A stretch of DNA of 64,000 nt from Candidatus Sulfotelmatobacter sp. (GCA_035504415.1 DATJRY010000021.1:1-64000), one strand, 5' to 3'. Counted from the first letter of the stretch, positions 8,677-17,936 are shown. Program-made: numbers and translations. Notes: a model not told the origin generated them from the sequence alone.

Positions 8677-11373
8677 TCAGTCGTGCGGAGCGCTGCCGGC
8701 CGCCGATTGCGCGGCGGCGAGCCGCGCGATCGGGACCCGGTAGGGCGAGCAGGAGACGTAATCGAGCCCGAGCTCGTCGCAGAACGCGACCGACGACGGC
8801 TCACCACCGTGCTCGCCGCAGATCCCGATCTTGAGCCCCGGCCGCTCGCCGCGTCCCTTCTCGACGCCGGTGCGCATCAAGCTGCCGACGCCGACCCGGT
8901 CGAGCACCTGGAACGGATCGTCCTTGAGGATCTTGAGCTCGAGGTAACGCGGGATGAAGCTGGCCTCGGCGTCGTCGCGGCTGTAGCCGTAGGTCGTCTG
9001 GGTCAGGTCGTTGGTGCCGAACGAGAAGAACTCGGCGATCGACGCCAGCTCGTCGGCGACGATGCACGCGCGCGGCAGCTCGACCATCGTGCCGATGTGG
9101 TACGGCACCGCGACGCCCTGCTCGGCGATGACCGCGTCGGCCACGTCGCGCGCCGCGTCGGCGGTGACCCGCATCTCCTCGACCGTGCCGACGCCGGGGA
9201 TCATGACGTCGGGCCGGGCGTCGACGCCGCGTTTGCGCAGCGCGCAGGCGGCCTCGAAGATCGCGCGCACCTGCATCGCGTAGATCTCCGGATACAGGAT
9301 GCCCAGCCGGCAGACGCGCAGGCCCAGCATGGGGTTCTGCTCGTGCAGCGCACGCACGCGCGCGAGCACCTTCGTCTTCTCGCGGTACGCCGGATCGTCT
9401 TCGCCCTTGTTGATGCGCAGCTCCGTCGTCTCGACGAGCAGCTGCTCGAGCGAGGGCAGAAACTCGTGCAGCGGCGGGTCGAGCAGCCGGATCGTGACCG
9501 TATAGCCGGCCATCGCTTCGAGGATCCCGGCGAAGTCGTCGCGCTGGAACGGCAAGAGCGTCGTCAGCGCTTCCGCGCGCGCGTCCGGCGTGTCGGCGAT
9601 GATCATGCGCTGCACGACCGGCAGCCGGTCGGGCTGCATGAACATGTGCTCGGTGCGGCACAAGCCGATCCCGGTCGCACCCAGCTCGCGCGCCTTGCGC
9701 GCGTCCTCGGGGGTGTCGGCGTTGGCCCACACGCCCAGCCGCTTCCGCGCGTCGGCCCAGCCCAAGAACGTCGCCAGCCAGTCGGGGAGCTGCGAGGGCG
9801 GCGGGATCAGCTCGAGCTTGCCGATGACGACCTGGCCGGTCGTACCGTCGATCGTGATCCAATCGTTCTCGCGCAGCTCGTGGCGGCCGATGCGCGCGGT
9901 CTTGGCGCGCCGGTCGACGACCAGCGCGTCGAAGCCGGCGACGCACGGCTTGCCCATCCCGCGCGCGACGACGGCCGCGTGCGAAGTCGCGCCGCCGCGC
10001 GAGGTCAGGACGCCGCGCGCGGCGATCATGCCGTGCACGTCGTCGGGCGCCGTCTCGACGCGCACCAGGATCACCGCGTCGCCGGCCTTGCCGCGCTCGG
10101 CCGCGAGGTCGGCGTCGAAGACGACCTGACCGGTCGCCGCGCCCGGCGAGGCGTTGAGGCCGGTGCCGGCGACTTCGTACTTCTGACTGGGATCGATGCG
10201 CGCGTGGAACAGCTGGTCGAGCGAGGCCGCGTCGACGCGCCGTAACGCCTCGTCCTTGGTGAGCAGCCCTTCGCTCACCAGATCGAGCGCGATCTTGACC
10301 GCCGCTTCGGCGCTGCGCTTGGCGCTGCGCGTCTGCAGCATCCAGAGCTTACCGCGCTCGACGGTGAACTCGAGATCCTGCACGTCGCGGTAGTGCATCT
10401 CGAGCTGGCCGGCGATGGTGACGAACTGCGCGTAGACGTCGGGCAGCTGCGTGCGCAGATCGTCGATCGTCATCGGCGTGCGGATGCCCGCGACGACGTC
10501 TTCACCCTGCGCGTTGCGCAGGTACTCGCCGAACAGGTGCTTCTCGCCGGTGTTGGGGTCGCGGGTGAACGCGACGCCGGTCCCCGAGTCCTCGCCCAGG
10601 TTGCCGAACACCATCGAGACGACGCTGACGGCGGTGCCCCAGTCGTCGGAGATCTTGTTGAAACGGCGGTAGTCGATCGCGCGCTTGGAGTTCCACGAGT
10701 CGAAGACGGCTTGGATCGCCAGCTCGAGCTGTTCGTAGACGTCCTGCGGAAACGGCTGGTGCGTGTGGTCGCGCACGATCTCGCGGTACTGCGCGATCAC
10801 TTCCTTCCACTTGCACGCGTCGAGCTCGGGATCGGTCGCGACGCCGGCTTTGTGCTTCGCCTCCTCGACGACCTGATCGAACTCTTCTTTCGGGATGCCG
10901 AGCACGATGGTGCCGAACATCGCCATGAACCGGCGGTAGGCGTCGGCGGCGAAGCGGTCGTTCCCGGTCAGCTTCGCCAGCGCGATCACGGTCTCGTCGT
11001 TGAGACCCAGGTTGAGGATGGTGTCCATCATCCCCGGCATCGAGACGCGCGCGCCGCTGCGGACGGAGACCAGCAGCGGGTTGTCGGAGCGCCCGAACTG
11101 TTTGCCGGTCCGCGCTTCGAGCTCGCGCATCGACGCCCGCACGGCCTCGCGCAAGCCGTCCGGAAAGCGGCGGCCGGCGCGGTAGAAGTCCAGGCACGTC
11201 TCGGTCGAGATGGTGAAGCCGGGCGGCACCGGCAGCCCGGCGCGGGTCATCTCCGCCAGGCCGGCCCCCTTGCCGCCCAGCAGGTCCTTCATCTCGCCGG
11301 AGCCTTCCTCGAAGAACCAAATACGCTTGGGTGCGGCCGGGGTACTGGGTGGGGCGAGAACCGCCTCGGACAC
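8677..11373 (-). CDS. ppdK: Pyruvate, phosphate dikinase
   Basis: Interconverts pyruvate, ATP and phosphate with PEP, AMP and pyrophosphate in the cytosol. Domains in order: ATP-grasp nucleotide domain (FEEGSGEMKDLLGGKGAGLA at the start, SVRSGARVSMPGMMDTILN), swivelling phosphohistidine domain with GGATSHAAVVARGMG (catalytic His near residue 465; His455 in the Clostridium enzyme), and a C-terminal PEP/pyruvate barrel with GICGEHGGEPSS. I prefer the GTG at 11373, because AGGAAGG sits seven bases before it and the length of 898 residues matches the family. An ATG at 11457 in the same frame would add 28 residues with no conserved content. It heads a probable two-gene unit with the DUF1254 gene. 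Confidence 0.95.
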   Translation of the reverse strand: MSEAVLAPPSTPAAPKRIWFFEEGSGEMKDLLGGKGAGLAEMTRAGLPVPPGFTISTETCLDFYRAGRRFPDGLREAVRASMRELEARTGKQFGRSDNPLLVSVRSGARVSMPGMMDTILNLGLNDETVIALAKLTGNDRFAADAYRRFMAMFGTIVLGIPKEEFDQVVEEAKHKAGVATDPELDACKWKEVIAQYREIVRDHTHQPFPQDVYEQLELAIQAVFDSWNSKRAIDYRRFNKISDDWGTAVSVVSMVFGNLGEDSGTGVAFTRDPNTGEKHLFGEYLRNAQGEDVVAGIRTPMTIDDLRTQLPDVYAQFVTIAGQLEMHYRDVQDLEFTVERGKLWMLQTRSAKRSAEAAVKIALDLVSEGLLTKDEALRRVDAASLDQLFHARIDPSQKYEVAGTGLNASPGAATGQVVFDADLAAERGKAGDAVILVRVETAPDDVHGMIAARGVLTSRGGATSHAAVVARGMGKPCVAGFDALVVDRRAKTARIGRHELRENDWITIDGTTGQVVIGKLELIPPPSQLPDWLATFLGWADARKRLGVWANADTPEDARKARELGATGIGLCRTEHMFMQPDRLPVVQRMIIADTPDARAEALTTLLPFQRDDFAGILEAMAGYTVTIRLLDPPLHEFLPSLEQLLVETTELRINKGEDDPAYREKTKVLARVRALHEQNPMLGLRVCRLGILYPEIYAMQVRAIFEAACALRKRGVDARPDVMIPGVGTVEEMRVTADAARDVADAVIAEQGVAVPYHIGTMVELPRACIVADELASIAEFFSFGTNDLTQTTYGYSRDDAEASFIPRYLELKILKDDPFQVLDRVGVGSLMRTGVEKGRGERPGLKIGICGEHGGEPSSVAFCDELGLDYVSCSPYRVPIARLAAAQSAAGSAPHD

Positions 11374-11585
11374 TCTCTTCCCTTCCTGGGTAGGCATGCG
11401 TGGAAAATCGTTGTACCGCCGCGTGCGCACGACGGAAATCTTCTCCGTGCTTTCCATGAGCAAAAGCTTTCCCCCCGCTCGGCCGCTTCAAGCAGGGTAT
11501 GTCCCGGAAGAATAGCCGATCGCCGGGCGCCGGCGCATCGGACATTTGGCGGACCGGAGCGCAGGGGGTCCCTGCCGCTAACGTC

Positions 11586-12254
11586 TCAGCGCGCGTCGTG
11601 AAAGATGATGCCCAGGGTGACGCGTTCGCCGTCGCGCACCTCGCCGACACCGTGGCGGAACTGCGTCCGCGACCAGCCGCGCGCGCTGCGGATCGGGCGA
11701 GCGGCGTTGGGGAAGACGACGGCGTCGCCCAGCCCCAGCGGGACGACGTGCGCGAGGCTCTGCCGGCGCGGGCGCTGCTCGACCAGCACGAACTCGCCGC
11801 CGGTGAAGTCGGTCGGTGGGCTGAGCAGCACCGTCGCCTGCAGCGGGAACGCGACCTCGCCGTAGCGGTCCTGGTGCAGCGCGTTGCGGTCGCCGGCGCG
11901 ATAGCGCAGCAGCAACGGCGTCGGCCGCGTCTGGCCGGCGGCGGCGCAGCGCTCCAAGAACGCCGGCAGCGTCGCCGGGTAGCCGCCGGGCTCACCGAGC
12001 TGCTCGGCCCACTGGTTGGCGACCGGCGCGAGCGCGGCGTAGAGCCGGGCGCGCAGGCCGGCGACCGGCTCGGGTACGGGTGCCGCGAAATAACGGTAAA
12101 CGCCGCGCCCGAAACCGAGCGGCTCCATGTCGACGGTCTTGCGGAACGCCGCCACGTCGTCGAAGCGCCCCCGCAGCGCCGCGCACGCGGCCGCGTCGAG
12201 AAGGCGGGGCAGGACGGCGTAGCCGCGCTCGGCGAGCTCGGGTGGAACGGTCAT
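11586..12254 (-). CDS. 2OG-Fe(II) oxygenase (Oxygenase-NA-like)
   Basis: 222-residue putative 2-oxoglutarate/Fe(II)-dependent dioxygenase. The metal triad is visible as HQD (His127, Asp129) and a distal His201 in QFRHGVGEVRDG, with Arg211 in RVTLGIIFHD placed to bind 2-oxoglutarate. The overall pattern resembles the stand-alone prolyl-hydroxylase/AlkB-like Oxygenase-NA family; the substrate is unknown. The ATG at 12254 is preceded by TAGGCT at 12267-12262 and seven bases, a possible -10 element giving a leaderless transcript; an AGAGG just before the ATG is the alternative. It lies between ppdK and the two-component genes on the same strand without overlap. Confidence 0.82.
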   Translation of the reverse strand: MTVPPELAERGYAVLPRLLDAAACAALRGRFDDVAAFRKTVDMEPLGFGRGVYRYFAAPVPEPVAGLRARLYAALAPVANQWAEQLGEPGGYPATLPAFLERCAAAGQTRPTPLLLRYRAGDRNALHQDRYGEVAFPLQATVLLSPPTDFTGGEFVLVEQRPRRQSLAHVVPLGLGDAVVFPNAARPIRSARGWSRTQFRHGVGEVRDGERVTLGIIFHDAR

Positions 12255-12313
12255 GGCCTCTAGCCTACCGCGCGCAGCGCCCGCCGGCGCCCCGCCGGTT
12301 GCGCCCGCGTTCG

Positions 12314-13795
12314 CTAGGCCGGCAGCGTCGGCTCGGGCTCGCGGACGCGGATGTCGTGGGCGCGCAGCCGGAAGGCGAAGGTGGCGCCGTGGGGGCCGTT
12401 GGCCAGCAGCGCCAGCCCGCCGCCGGCGCGCTCGGCCGCCCGCCGCGCGATCGCCAGCCCGAGTCCCGAGCCCTCGATCTCGCCGCGATGCGGCATCGCG
12501 CGAAAGAAGCGCTCGAACACCGTCTCGACGTGCTCGGGCGGCACGCCGGGTCCGCCGTCGCGAATCGACACTTCGACCGCCCCGGCGTCGATGGCGCGCG
12601 CCGCGATCGCGATCGGCGCGCCCGGCGCGTACTTGAGCGCGTTGTCGAGCACGTTGGCCAGTGCTTCGTGCAGCTCTTCGCGATCGCCGACGATCGTCGC
12701 GTCGACGGCCAGGTCGAGCTCGATGTGCGCGTTCTGCGCCAGCACGCGGCGCGCGCTGACGACCTCGTCGATCAGCCCGGCCAGCGGGAACGGCTCGACC
12801 GGACGCTCGCGCGGCGACTCCATGCGGGCCAGCAGGATCAGGTTGTCGATCAGCACGCGCATCCGTTTGCCCTGCGCGTCGATGCTCGAGAACGCTTCGT
12901 TCGCGGTCGACTCGCGCGGATCGACTTTGCGTTTGAGCACGTCGACGAACCCGAGCACGATCGCCAACGGCGTGCGCAGCTCGTGGCCGGCGTCGGCGAC
13001 GAACTGCCGCATCCGCGCTTCGGCCTGGGCGCGCTCGGTGAAGGCGGCGTCGACCTGTGCGGCGGCACCGTTGTACGCCTGCGCCAGCTCGTCGAACTCG
13101 CTGCGCCCGGCGACGGCGATCGGCTCGGGCGTGAAATCGCGGGCGGCGAAGCGCCGCAGCGAGCGGGTGACGTCGATCAGCGGGCGCAGCACCTGCGAGG
13201 TGATGTAGCGGCCGACCAGCCAGGCCATCACCCCGGCCAGCACCGTCACGATCAGCACGCCCGCGATCAGCCGCAGCGCGACGCTCTCCAACCGCGCGGG
13301 ATCGAGCACGACGATCATCTCGCCGCCGGCGAACGGCACGCGATGCGGACGCGCACCCAGCAGCGACCAGAACGGGAACGCGCGCAGCCCAGGCACCCAG
13401 CCGGGACCCGGACCGCCGCCGCCCTCGCCCGGTCCGGCCCGCGGCGGACGCGGCAGCACGCGCGCGACGCCGTTGACGATCAGCGTGCCGGGCCGCCGTC
13501 CCGGCGGTGGGCCGCCGATGCGGCGCGGCGGCCGCGCCGAGGCGATGATCAGGATGCCGGCGCGCGCTTCGCGCAGGCCGAAGCCGCGTGCCGCGATCTC
13601 GAACGGCGTTCCGCGCAGCTCGGCGCGCACGCCCGCCTGCTGCGCGCTGCTCGCGATCCCTTGCGCCGCGTCGTCGAGCAGGCGCGTGTAGAGCACCAGG
13701 CTGAGCACCGCGAAGGCCATCAGCACCAGCAACGCACCGATCGTCGCCGCGCCGACGTACCACGAGGTCAGCCGGCGCGAGAAGGCGTGATACAT
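12314..13795 (-). CDS. Sensor histidine kinase (HAMP, HisKA, HATPase)
   Basis: 493-residue membrane kinase. TM1 is at about residues 15-37 and TM2 at about 172-195. Between them is a periplasmic sensor with an unusual Gly/Pro/Arg-rich stretch (residues 90-135, for example GPGEGGGGPGPGW). HAMP follows, then HisKA with phospho-acceptor His271 in ADAGHELRTPLAIV, the N box ANVLDNALKYAPG, and G boxes DGGPGVPPEHVETVFERFF and GSGLGLAIARRAAE. All catalytic motifs are present. It begins four bases after the response regulator stop, so the two form an operon. The signal is unknown. Confidence 0.95.
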   Translation of the reverse strand: MYHAFSRRLTSWYVGAATIGALLVLMAFAVLSLVLYTRLLDDAAQGIASSAQQAGVRAELRGTPFEIAARGFGLREARAGILIIASARPPRRIGGPPPGRRPGTLIVNGVARVLPRPPRAGPGEGGGGPGPGWVPGLRAFPFWSLLGARPHRVPFAGGEMIVVLDPARLESVALRLIAGVLIVTVLAGVMAWLVGRYITSQVLRPLIDVTRSLRRFAARDFTPEPIAVAGRSEFDELAQAYNGAAAQVDAAFTERAQAEARMRQFVADAGHELRTPLAIVLGFVDVLKRKVDPRESTANEAFSSIDAQGKRMRVLIDNLILLARMESPRERPVEPFPLAGLIDEVVSARRVLAQNAHIELDLAVDATIVGDREELHEALANVLDNALKYAPGAPIAIAARAIDAGAVEVSIRDGGPGVPPEHVETVFERFFRAMPHRGEIEGSGLGLAIARRAAERAGGGLALLANGPHGATFAFRLRAHDIRVREPEPTLPA

Positions 13796-13799
13796 CGCG

Positions 13800-14483
13800 C
13801 TAGTCCGCCCGCAGCGCGTAACCCGCGCCGCGGATGGTGCGGATCAGCCGCGTCGCCCGGCCCTGGTCGATCTTCGAGCGCAAATACGAGACGTAGGTCT
13901 CGACGATGCCCGGCCGCACGTCGCGATCGCTCCCCCAGACCAGATCGAGCAGCTGCGCGCGTGAGAAGACGCGCTCGGGATTGGTGACCAGCAAGTGCAA
14001 CAGCGACCATTCGCGCGAGGAGAGCTCGATTCGCTGGCCGCCGCGGCGCGCCTCACGCCGATCGACGTCGAGCACCAGATCGTGATACGCGACTTCGGCG
14101 AAACGCTCCAGGCGCGGGCGGCGCAGTGCCGTCTCCAAGCGCGCGGCGAGCTCCGACATCGAGAACGGCTTGGCCAGATAGTCGTCGGCACCAGCCTGCA
14201 GGCTGCTGACCTTGTCGTCGAGGTCGCTCTTCGCGCTGAGCATCAGGATCGGCGCTTCGGTGATGCGCCGCAGCTGCGGCACCAGCTCGATGCCGTCGAC
14301 GTAGGGCAGCATCACGTCGAGCACGATCGCATCGGGACTCCACTCGCGCACCGTGCGCAGCCCGGTCGGGCCGTCGGCCGCCGTCCGCACCTCGAAGCCG
14401 TACTCCGGCAATCCCAATTCAAGCAGCTTGCGCAGATAGCGCTCGTCGTCGATCGCGAGAACCCGCGGCGGCATACTCTTCAT
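13800..14483 (-). CDS. OmpR/PhoB-family response regulator
   Basis: 227-residue two-component regulator. The receiver domain has the acidic pair in AIDDERYLRKL, phospho-acceptor Asp56 in IVLDVMLP, the Ser of LMLSAK and the Lys of LAKPFS. The C-terminal winged helix contains SSREWSLLHLLVTNP and ends RTIRGAGYALRAD, as expected for the OmpR subfamily. I used the ATG at 14483; a GTG at 14492 and an ATG at 14474 are in frame, and none has a strong ribosome site. It is the first gene of the unit with the histidine kinase and is divergent from the outer-membrane gene at 14585, a plausible but unproven target. Confidence 0.94.
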   Translation of the reverse strand: MKSMPPRVLAIDDERYLRKLLELGLPEYGFEVRTAADGPTGLRTVREWSPDAIVLDVMLPYVDGIELVPQLRRITEAPILMLSAKSDLDDKVSSLQAGADDYLAKPFSMSELAARLETALRRPRLERFAEVAYHDLVLDVDRREARRGGQRIELSSREWSLLHLLVTNPERVFSRAQLLDLVWGSDRDVRPGIVETYVSYLRSKIDQGRATRLIRTIRGAGYALRAD

Positions 14484-14547
14484 CGTTGCCACGCCAACTT
14501 GAAGCGGGCCTGGGAAGCGCCCTCAGGCTTAATTCTTAATTCTATCG

Positions 14548-14576
14548 TTGACAACCAGCGCCGGCCCCGTTACCAT
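14548..14576 (+). promoter_or_regulatory. Near-consensus sigma-70-type promoter
   Basis: TTGACA at 14548-14553 and TACCAT at 14571-14576 are separated by exactly 17 bases. The ATG of the downstream gene is at 14585, only eight bases after the -10 hexamer, so transcription should start at or within about two bases of the start codon. There is no Shine-Dalgarno sequence. This is the clearest leaderless-type promoter in the window. Confidence 0.8.
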
Positions 14577-14584
14577 ACGGATCA

Positions 14585-16678
14585 ATGCGTAGACGCGCTG
14601 CCGCGGCCATTGCTCTCGCCATGGCCTGGATCATGGTGTGCCCCGGCCCGATTCGCGCAGCCGACGAGCCCTCGTTGCGCGTGCCGGTCCTCGATCCGGC
14701 GCCCTCGATGGAGGGCACGCTCGATCCCTCGTGGTCAAAGGCGGCCGAGCTGACCCTGGACCACGACTTCACCTACAAGCGTGCGCCCGCGGAGCCGACC
14801 CACGTCTACGTCGGCCAGGACGGTGCCGCGCTCGATGTCGCTTTCGTCGTCACCCAAGCCGAGGCGGTCGTCGACACGCAGACGACCAACGGCACCAACG
14901 TCACCAGCGACGACTACGTGATCGTCTATCTCTGGCCGCGCGGCACGCAGGGTTTCTCGTACTCCTTCGCCGCCAACCCGCGCGGGACGCGCTATCAGAC
15001 CTCGAGCGAGAACACCGCCTATACGCCCCAGTGGGTCGCGGTCGGTCACCGCACGCCGACCGGCTACGTCGTCACCATGCGCATCCCGCTCGGCGTGATC
15101 CGCAGCGGCGGCTCGACCCATTGGAAAGCGCAATTCGCACGCGAGACGATCGCGACCAACAGCTTGGCCGTGTGGACGATGTCCGACCGCCAGCAGAACG
15201 CCAACGATCCCGCCTTCGCCGGGACGCTGCTCGACGTCGGCGCGGGCGCGAAGGCCGCGACGCGGCCGCAGCCGCGCGCCCAGATCTACGGGCTGGGCGA
15301 GCTCACCACGCCCGCCAACGGCGGCTCGACCGCGCGCGTGGGCGGCGACTTCTCGGTGCCCATCACGCCGACCGCGTCGTTCTTCGGGACGCTGCACCCC
15401 GACTACTCGAACGTCGAGATCGACCAGCAGACGATCGCACCGAACGCGTTCGCCTACCAGTACCAAGAAGTACGGCCGTTCTTCACCCAGGCGTCCAACG
15501 CGTACGACAACATGTTCAACTGCACGGACTGCCCGACGCTGCTCTACACGCCGGCCATCCCGATCTTCCGCGAGGGCTACGCGGTCGAGGGAACGCAAGG
15601 GCCGTTGACGTTCGCCGCCTTCGACGCGATCGGCGACGGGCGGGTCGACCAGTCGCAAGCGCTCGACTACAACGTCGAGACCAAGCAGAGCAACGTCGCC
15701 CTGGACTATCAGCACACCTCGGTCGACACCTCGGACGGCCTGCACGACGAGCTGACGTCGTTCACGAGCGGCTATCTCGATCAGCCTTCGCACCTGTTCG
15801 CGTATTTCAACGGCGCGCTCGAGCGCGGCACCGACGTCGCCAACCCGGCCGCGGCGGACTACGCGGAGGGCGGCTTCGGTTTCGTCAACTCGACCTCGGC
15901 GGTCGTGCTCAACTACCAGCAGCTCGGCCCCGACTTCAACCCGCCGGACTCGTTCGTGACGCAGAACGGGATCACCGGGTACGAGTTCTTCGCCAAGAAG
16001 ACGCTCGATTTCGCGCCGGGCGCGCCGCTGCACGACGTCTACGGGCAGATCTTCGCCGCCCGGTACCACGAGCCCGACGGCGCGCCCGGTCAGGTGCAGC
16101 TGGCCGAACAGCTCAACTTCGACTTCCGCAGTCTGATGACGCTGCACCTCTTCGGCGGCTACGAAGGCGTGCAGACGGCCGACGCCGGCTTCCTGCCCTT
16201 CGACGCGAACGGCGCCGAGGTCGGCTACAAGGTCGCGACCAACACGCCGACGTACGTGCAGTACACCGGCGGTCCGTACTATCACGGCATGCTCGACGCG
16301 TGGAACTACATCTCGACGATCCCGCTCGAGCGCAAGATCCACCTGCGCGTCGAAGCCGACCGCGACTCGTACTTCACCACCTACGCCGGCGAGCTGCAGT
16401 CGACGCAGTGGCTCGAACGCGTGACGCTCGATTGGCAGTTCAACCGCGACACCTCGTTCGACCTCGGGTTGCGGCGCATCATCGGCCGCGAGATCCCCAA
16501 CGCCATCGTGCCGCCGACGTTCCAATACGTGAACGCGAGCAACGTCACCGCCGCCTTCCACTTCCTGGCGCTGCACAACGAGTTCTATCTCGTCTACGGC
16601 AACCCCAACAGTTTGGGGACGACGCCGGCGCTGTATCTGAAGTGGATCCGCTACATCGGGGCGCCGAAGGGAACCTGA
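14585..16678 (+). CDS. DUF5916-like outer-membrane beta-barrel protein with CBM9-like N-terminus
   Basis: 697-residue exported protein. The signal peptide ends near PIRAADE. Residues of about 30-215 look like a carbohydrate-binding (CBM9-type) sandwich, beginning PAPSMEGTLDPSWSKAAEL. The following region carries the DUF5916 hallmark TLHPDYSNVEIDQQTIAPN and RPFFTQASN, then a long series of aromatic alternating strands ending KWIRYIGAP, consistent with a barrel. A pair Cys-x2-Cys (NCTDCPTL) occurs where many relatives lack cysteine. Family function is unproven; binding or uptake of a polymer is a guess. It is divergent from the two-component genes and has its own promoter. Confidence 0.82.
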   Translation: MRRRAAAAIALAMAWIMVCPGPIRAADEPSLRVPVLDPAPSMEGTLDPSWSKAAELTLDHDFTYKRAPAEPTHVYVGQDGAALDVAFVVTQAEAVVDTQTTNGTNVTSDDYVIVYLWPRGTQGFSYSFAANPRGTRYQTSSENTAYTPQWVAVGHRTPTGYVVTMRIPLGVIRSGGSTHWKAQFARETIATNSLAVWTMSDRQQNANDPAFAGTLLDVGAGAKAATRPQPRAQIYGLGELTTPANGGSTARVGGDFSVPITPTASFFGTLHPDYSNVEIDQQTIAPNAFAYQYQEVRPFFTQASNAYDNMFNCTDCPTLLYTPAIPIFREGYAVEGTQGPLTFAAFDAIGDGRVDQSQALDYNVETKQSNVALDYQHTSVDTSDGLHDELTSFTSGYLDQPSHLFAYFNGALERGTDVANPAAADYAEGGFGFVNSTSAVVLNYQQLGPDFNPPDSFVTQNGITGYEFFAKKTLDFAPGAPLHDVYGQIFAARYHEPDGAPGQVQLAEQLNFDFRSLMTLHLFGGYEGVQTADAGFLPFDANGAEVGYKVATNTPTYVQYTGGPYYHGMLDAWNYISTIPLERKIHLRVEADRDSYFTTYAGELQSTQWLERVTLDWQFNRDTSFDLGLRRIIGREIPNAIVPPTFQYVNASNVTAAFHFLALHNEFYLVYGNPNSLGTTPALYLKWIRYIGAPKGT

Positions 16679-16767
16679 CGCCGCCGGGCTAGTTTCCGCG
16701 CGGTAACCACGGCACCGAAAAGTGCGTACTGGCGCGTAGCGCGCGTTCGCGCTACGATGCCGCTGCG

Positions 16768-17310
16768 ATGACGCACGGCGAGGAGGTCGTGGCACGCTGG
16801 CGATGCGGATCGTGCGCGAATACGCACGGAGCGCTGATCCTGCTGCTGCACGGCGAGGGGAGCGACGAGGACGAGCTGTTCGACCTGGTCGTGCTGCTGC
16901 CGGCCGAGCCCGCCATCGCCGCGCTGCGCGGCTTCACCCCCGACGGCGCCGGCTACGGCTGGTTCGCGGCGGACGCCGACGGCCGGCCGGATCCGGCGTC
17001 CCTGGATACGGCGGTCGCGCGCGTCGAGCGCTGGCTCGACGAGCAAGCCGGCGACGCGGAAGAGATCTGGCTCGCCGGCGTCGGCCAAGGCGCCACGCTG
17101 GTCGACGCGCTGCTGCGGCGCGCGCCCCAGCGGTACGCCGGCGCCGCGCTGCTCGAGAGCCCCGCGCGCGACGGCCGGGTCGCGCTCGACGGGCTCGACG
17201 TCTACCGCGGTCGGCGACCGCACACCACCGGCGAGCTGCGCGACCTCGTCGATTGGTTCTCCGCGCGCACGACCCCACCGACCCTCACCATCACGGGAGA
17301 ACACCGATGA
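16768..17310 (+). CDS. Alpha/beta-hydrolase (carboxylesterase-like), nucleophile missing
   Basis: 180-residue protein resembling the phospholipase/carboxylesterase family: LLLHGEGSDEDEL (residues 26-37) matches the oxyanion segment LHGxGSDExDL. The nucleophile elbow, normally G-x-S-x-G, reads GVGQG (residues 104-108), with Gly where Ser is expected. The C-terminal part is shorter than usual and the acid/His region is not clear, so I infer a pseudoenzyme or decaying gene; third positions remain GC-rich as in active genes. Its stop overlaps the yceI start (ATGA at 17307-17310), so it is translated with yceI. TACGAT at 16753-16758 lies nine bases before its ATG and there is no ribosome site. Confidence 0.75.
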   Translation: MTHGEEVVARWRCGSCANTHGALILLLHGEGSDEDELFDLVVLLPAEPAIAALRGFTPDGAGYGWFAADADGRPDPASLDTAVARVERWLDEQAGDAEEIWLAGVGQGATLVDALLRRAPQRYAGAALLESPARDGRVALDGLDVYRGRRPHTTGELRDLVDWFSARTTPPTLTITGEHR

Positions 17311-17861
17311 CCGCCACCACGCAAAGCACCGAGAAATACGCGATCGACTCCGCTCACTCGTCGGCCGACTTCGTCGTCCGTCACATGGTCATCGCCAAAG
17401 TGCGCGGGCGCTTCGGCAAGCTGACCGGCACGATCGACGTACCGGCCGGCGCCGAGGTCCCCACCAGCGCGACCGCCGAGATCGACGTCAACTCGATCGA
17501 CACCCGCGAAGAGCAGCGCGACGGGCACCTCAAGTCGGCCGATTTCCTCGAAGCGGACAAGTACCCGACGATCACCTTCGTCTCGACCGGGACCGAAGGC
17601 AACGGCCCCTCGTTCACGCTCAAGGGGATGCTCTCGATCCACGGCGTCACCCGCGAGGTCGCGATCGCGGCCGAGTACGAAGGCCGCGGCAAGGACCCGT
17701 GGGGCAACGAGCGCATCGGCTACAGCGGCCACGTCACCATCAACCGCAAGGACTACGGCCTGACCTGGAATCAGGCGCTCGAGACGGGCGGCGTCCTGGT
17801 CGGGGACGAGGTCCGCATCGAGATCACCGTCGAGGCCATCAAGCAACAGGCTTCCGCGTAG
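17307..17861 (+). CDS. YceI-family lipid-binding-type protein, no signal peptide
   Basis: 184-residue lipocalin-like YceI protein. Motifs include YAIDSAHSSADFVVRHMVIA at the N-terminus, GRFGKLTGTIDVP, STAEIDVNSIDT-like residues (TAEIDVNSIDTR), HLKSADFLEADKYPTITF, and GVTREVAIAAEY, NRKDYGLTWNQALETGGVLV near the end. The family binds isoprenoid or amphiphilic ligands; many members are periplasmic, but this one lacks an export signal and is predicted cytosolic. Its ATG overlaps the upstream esterase-like gene by four bases. The stop codon sits inside a perfect inverted repeat at 17843-17875. Confidence 0.92.
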   Translation: MTATTQSTEKYAIDSAHSSADFVVRHMVIAKVRGRFGKLTGTIDVPAGAEVPTSATAEIDVNSIDTREEQRDGHLKSADFLEADKYPTITFVSTGTEGNGPSFTLKGMLSIHGVTREVAIAAEYEGRGKDPWGNERIGYSGHVTINRKDYGLTWNQALETGGVLVGDEVRIEITVEAIKQQASA

Positions 17862-17875
17862 CGGAAGCCTGTTGC
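17843..17875 (+). terminator. Perfect 15-bp hairpin containing the yceI stop codon
   Basis: GCAACAGGCTTCCGC at 17843-17857 pairs with its exact complement at 17861-17875 around the three-base loop GTA. The yceI TAG occupies 17859-17861, in the loop and first base of the right arm. No T-run follows, so intrinsic termination is not certain; mRNA 3'-end protection or coupling of termination to translation are alternatives. Confidence 0.6.
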
Positions 17876-17936
17876 TGTCCTCGCTTCGCGGCGGTCCGCG
17901 CAACTCGGTGCCACGGGGCGAGGTCTTCGCGGGGGA

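Noticed and set aside
11374-11463. N-terminal extension of PpdK from TTG 11463 or ATG 11457
   Set aside because: The extra residues are not conserved and have no good ribosome site, whereas GTG 11373 has AGGAAGG at correct spacing and gives the family length.
14735-16795. Long minus-strand frame opposite the DUF5916-like gene
   Set aside because: Arg/Val/Glu/Asp-biased antisense composition with no motif; the plus-strand frame has a signal peptide, domains and a promoter.
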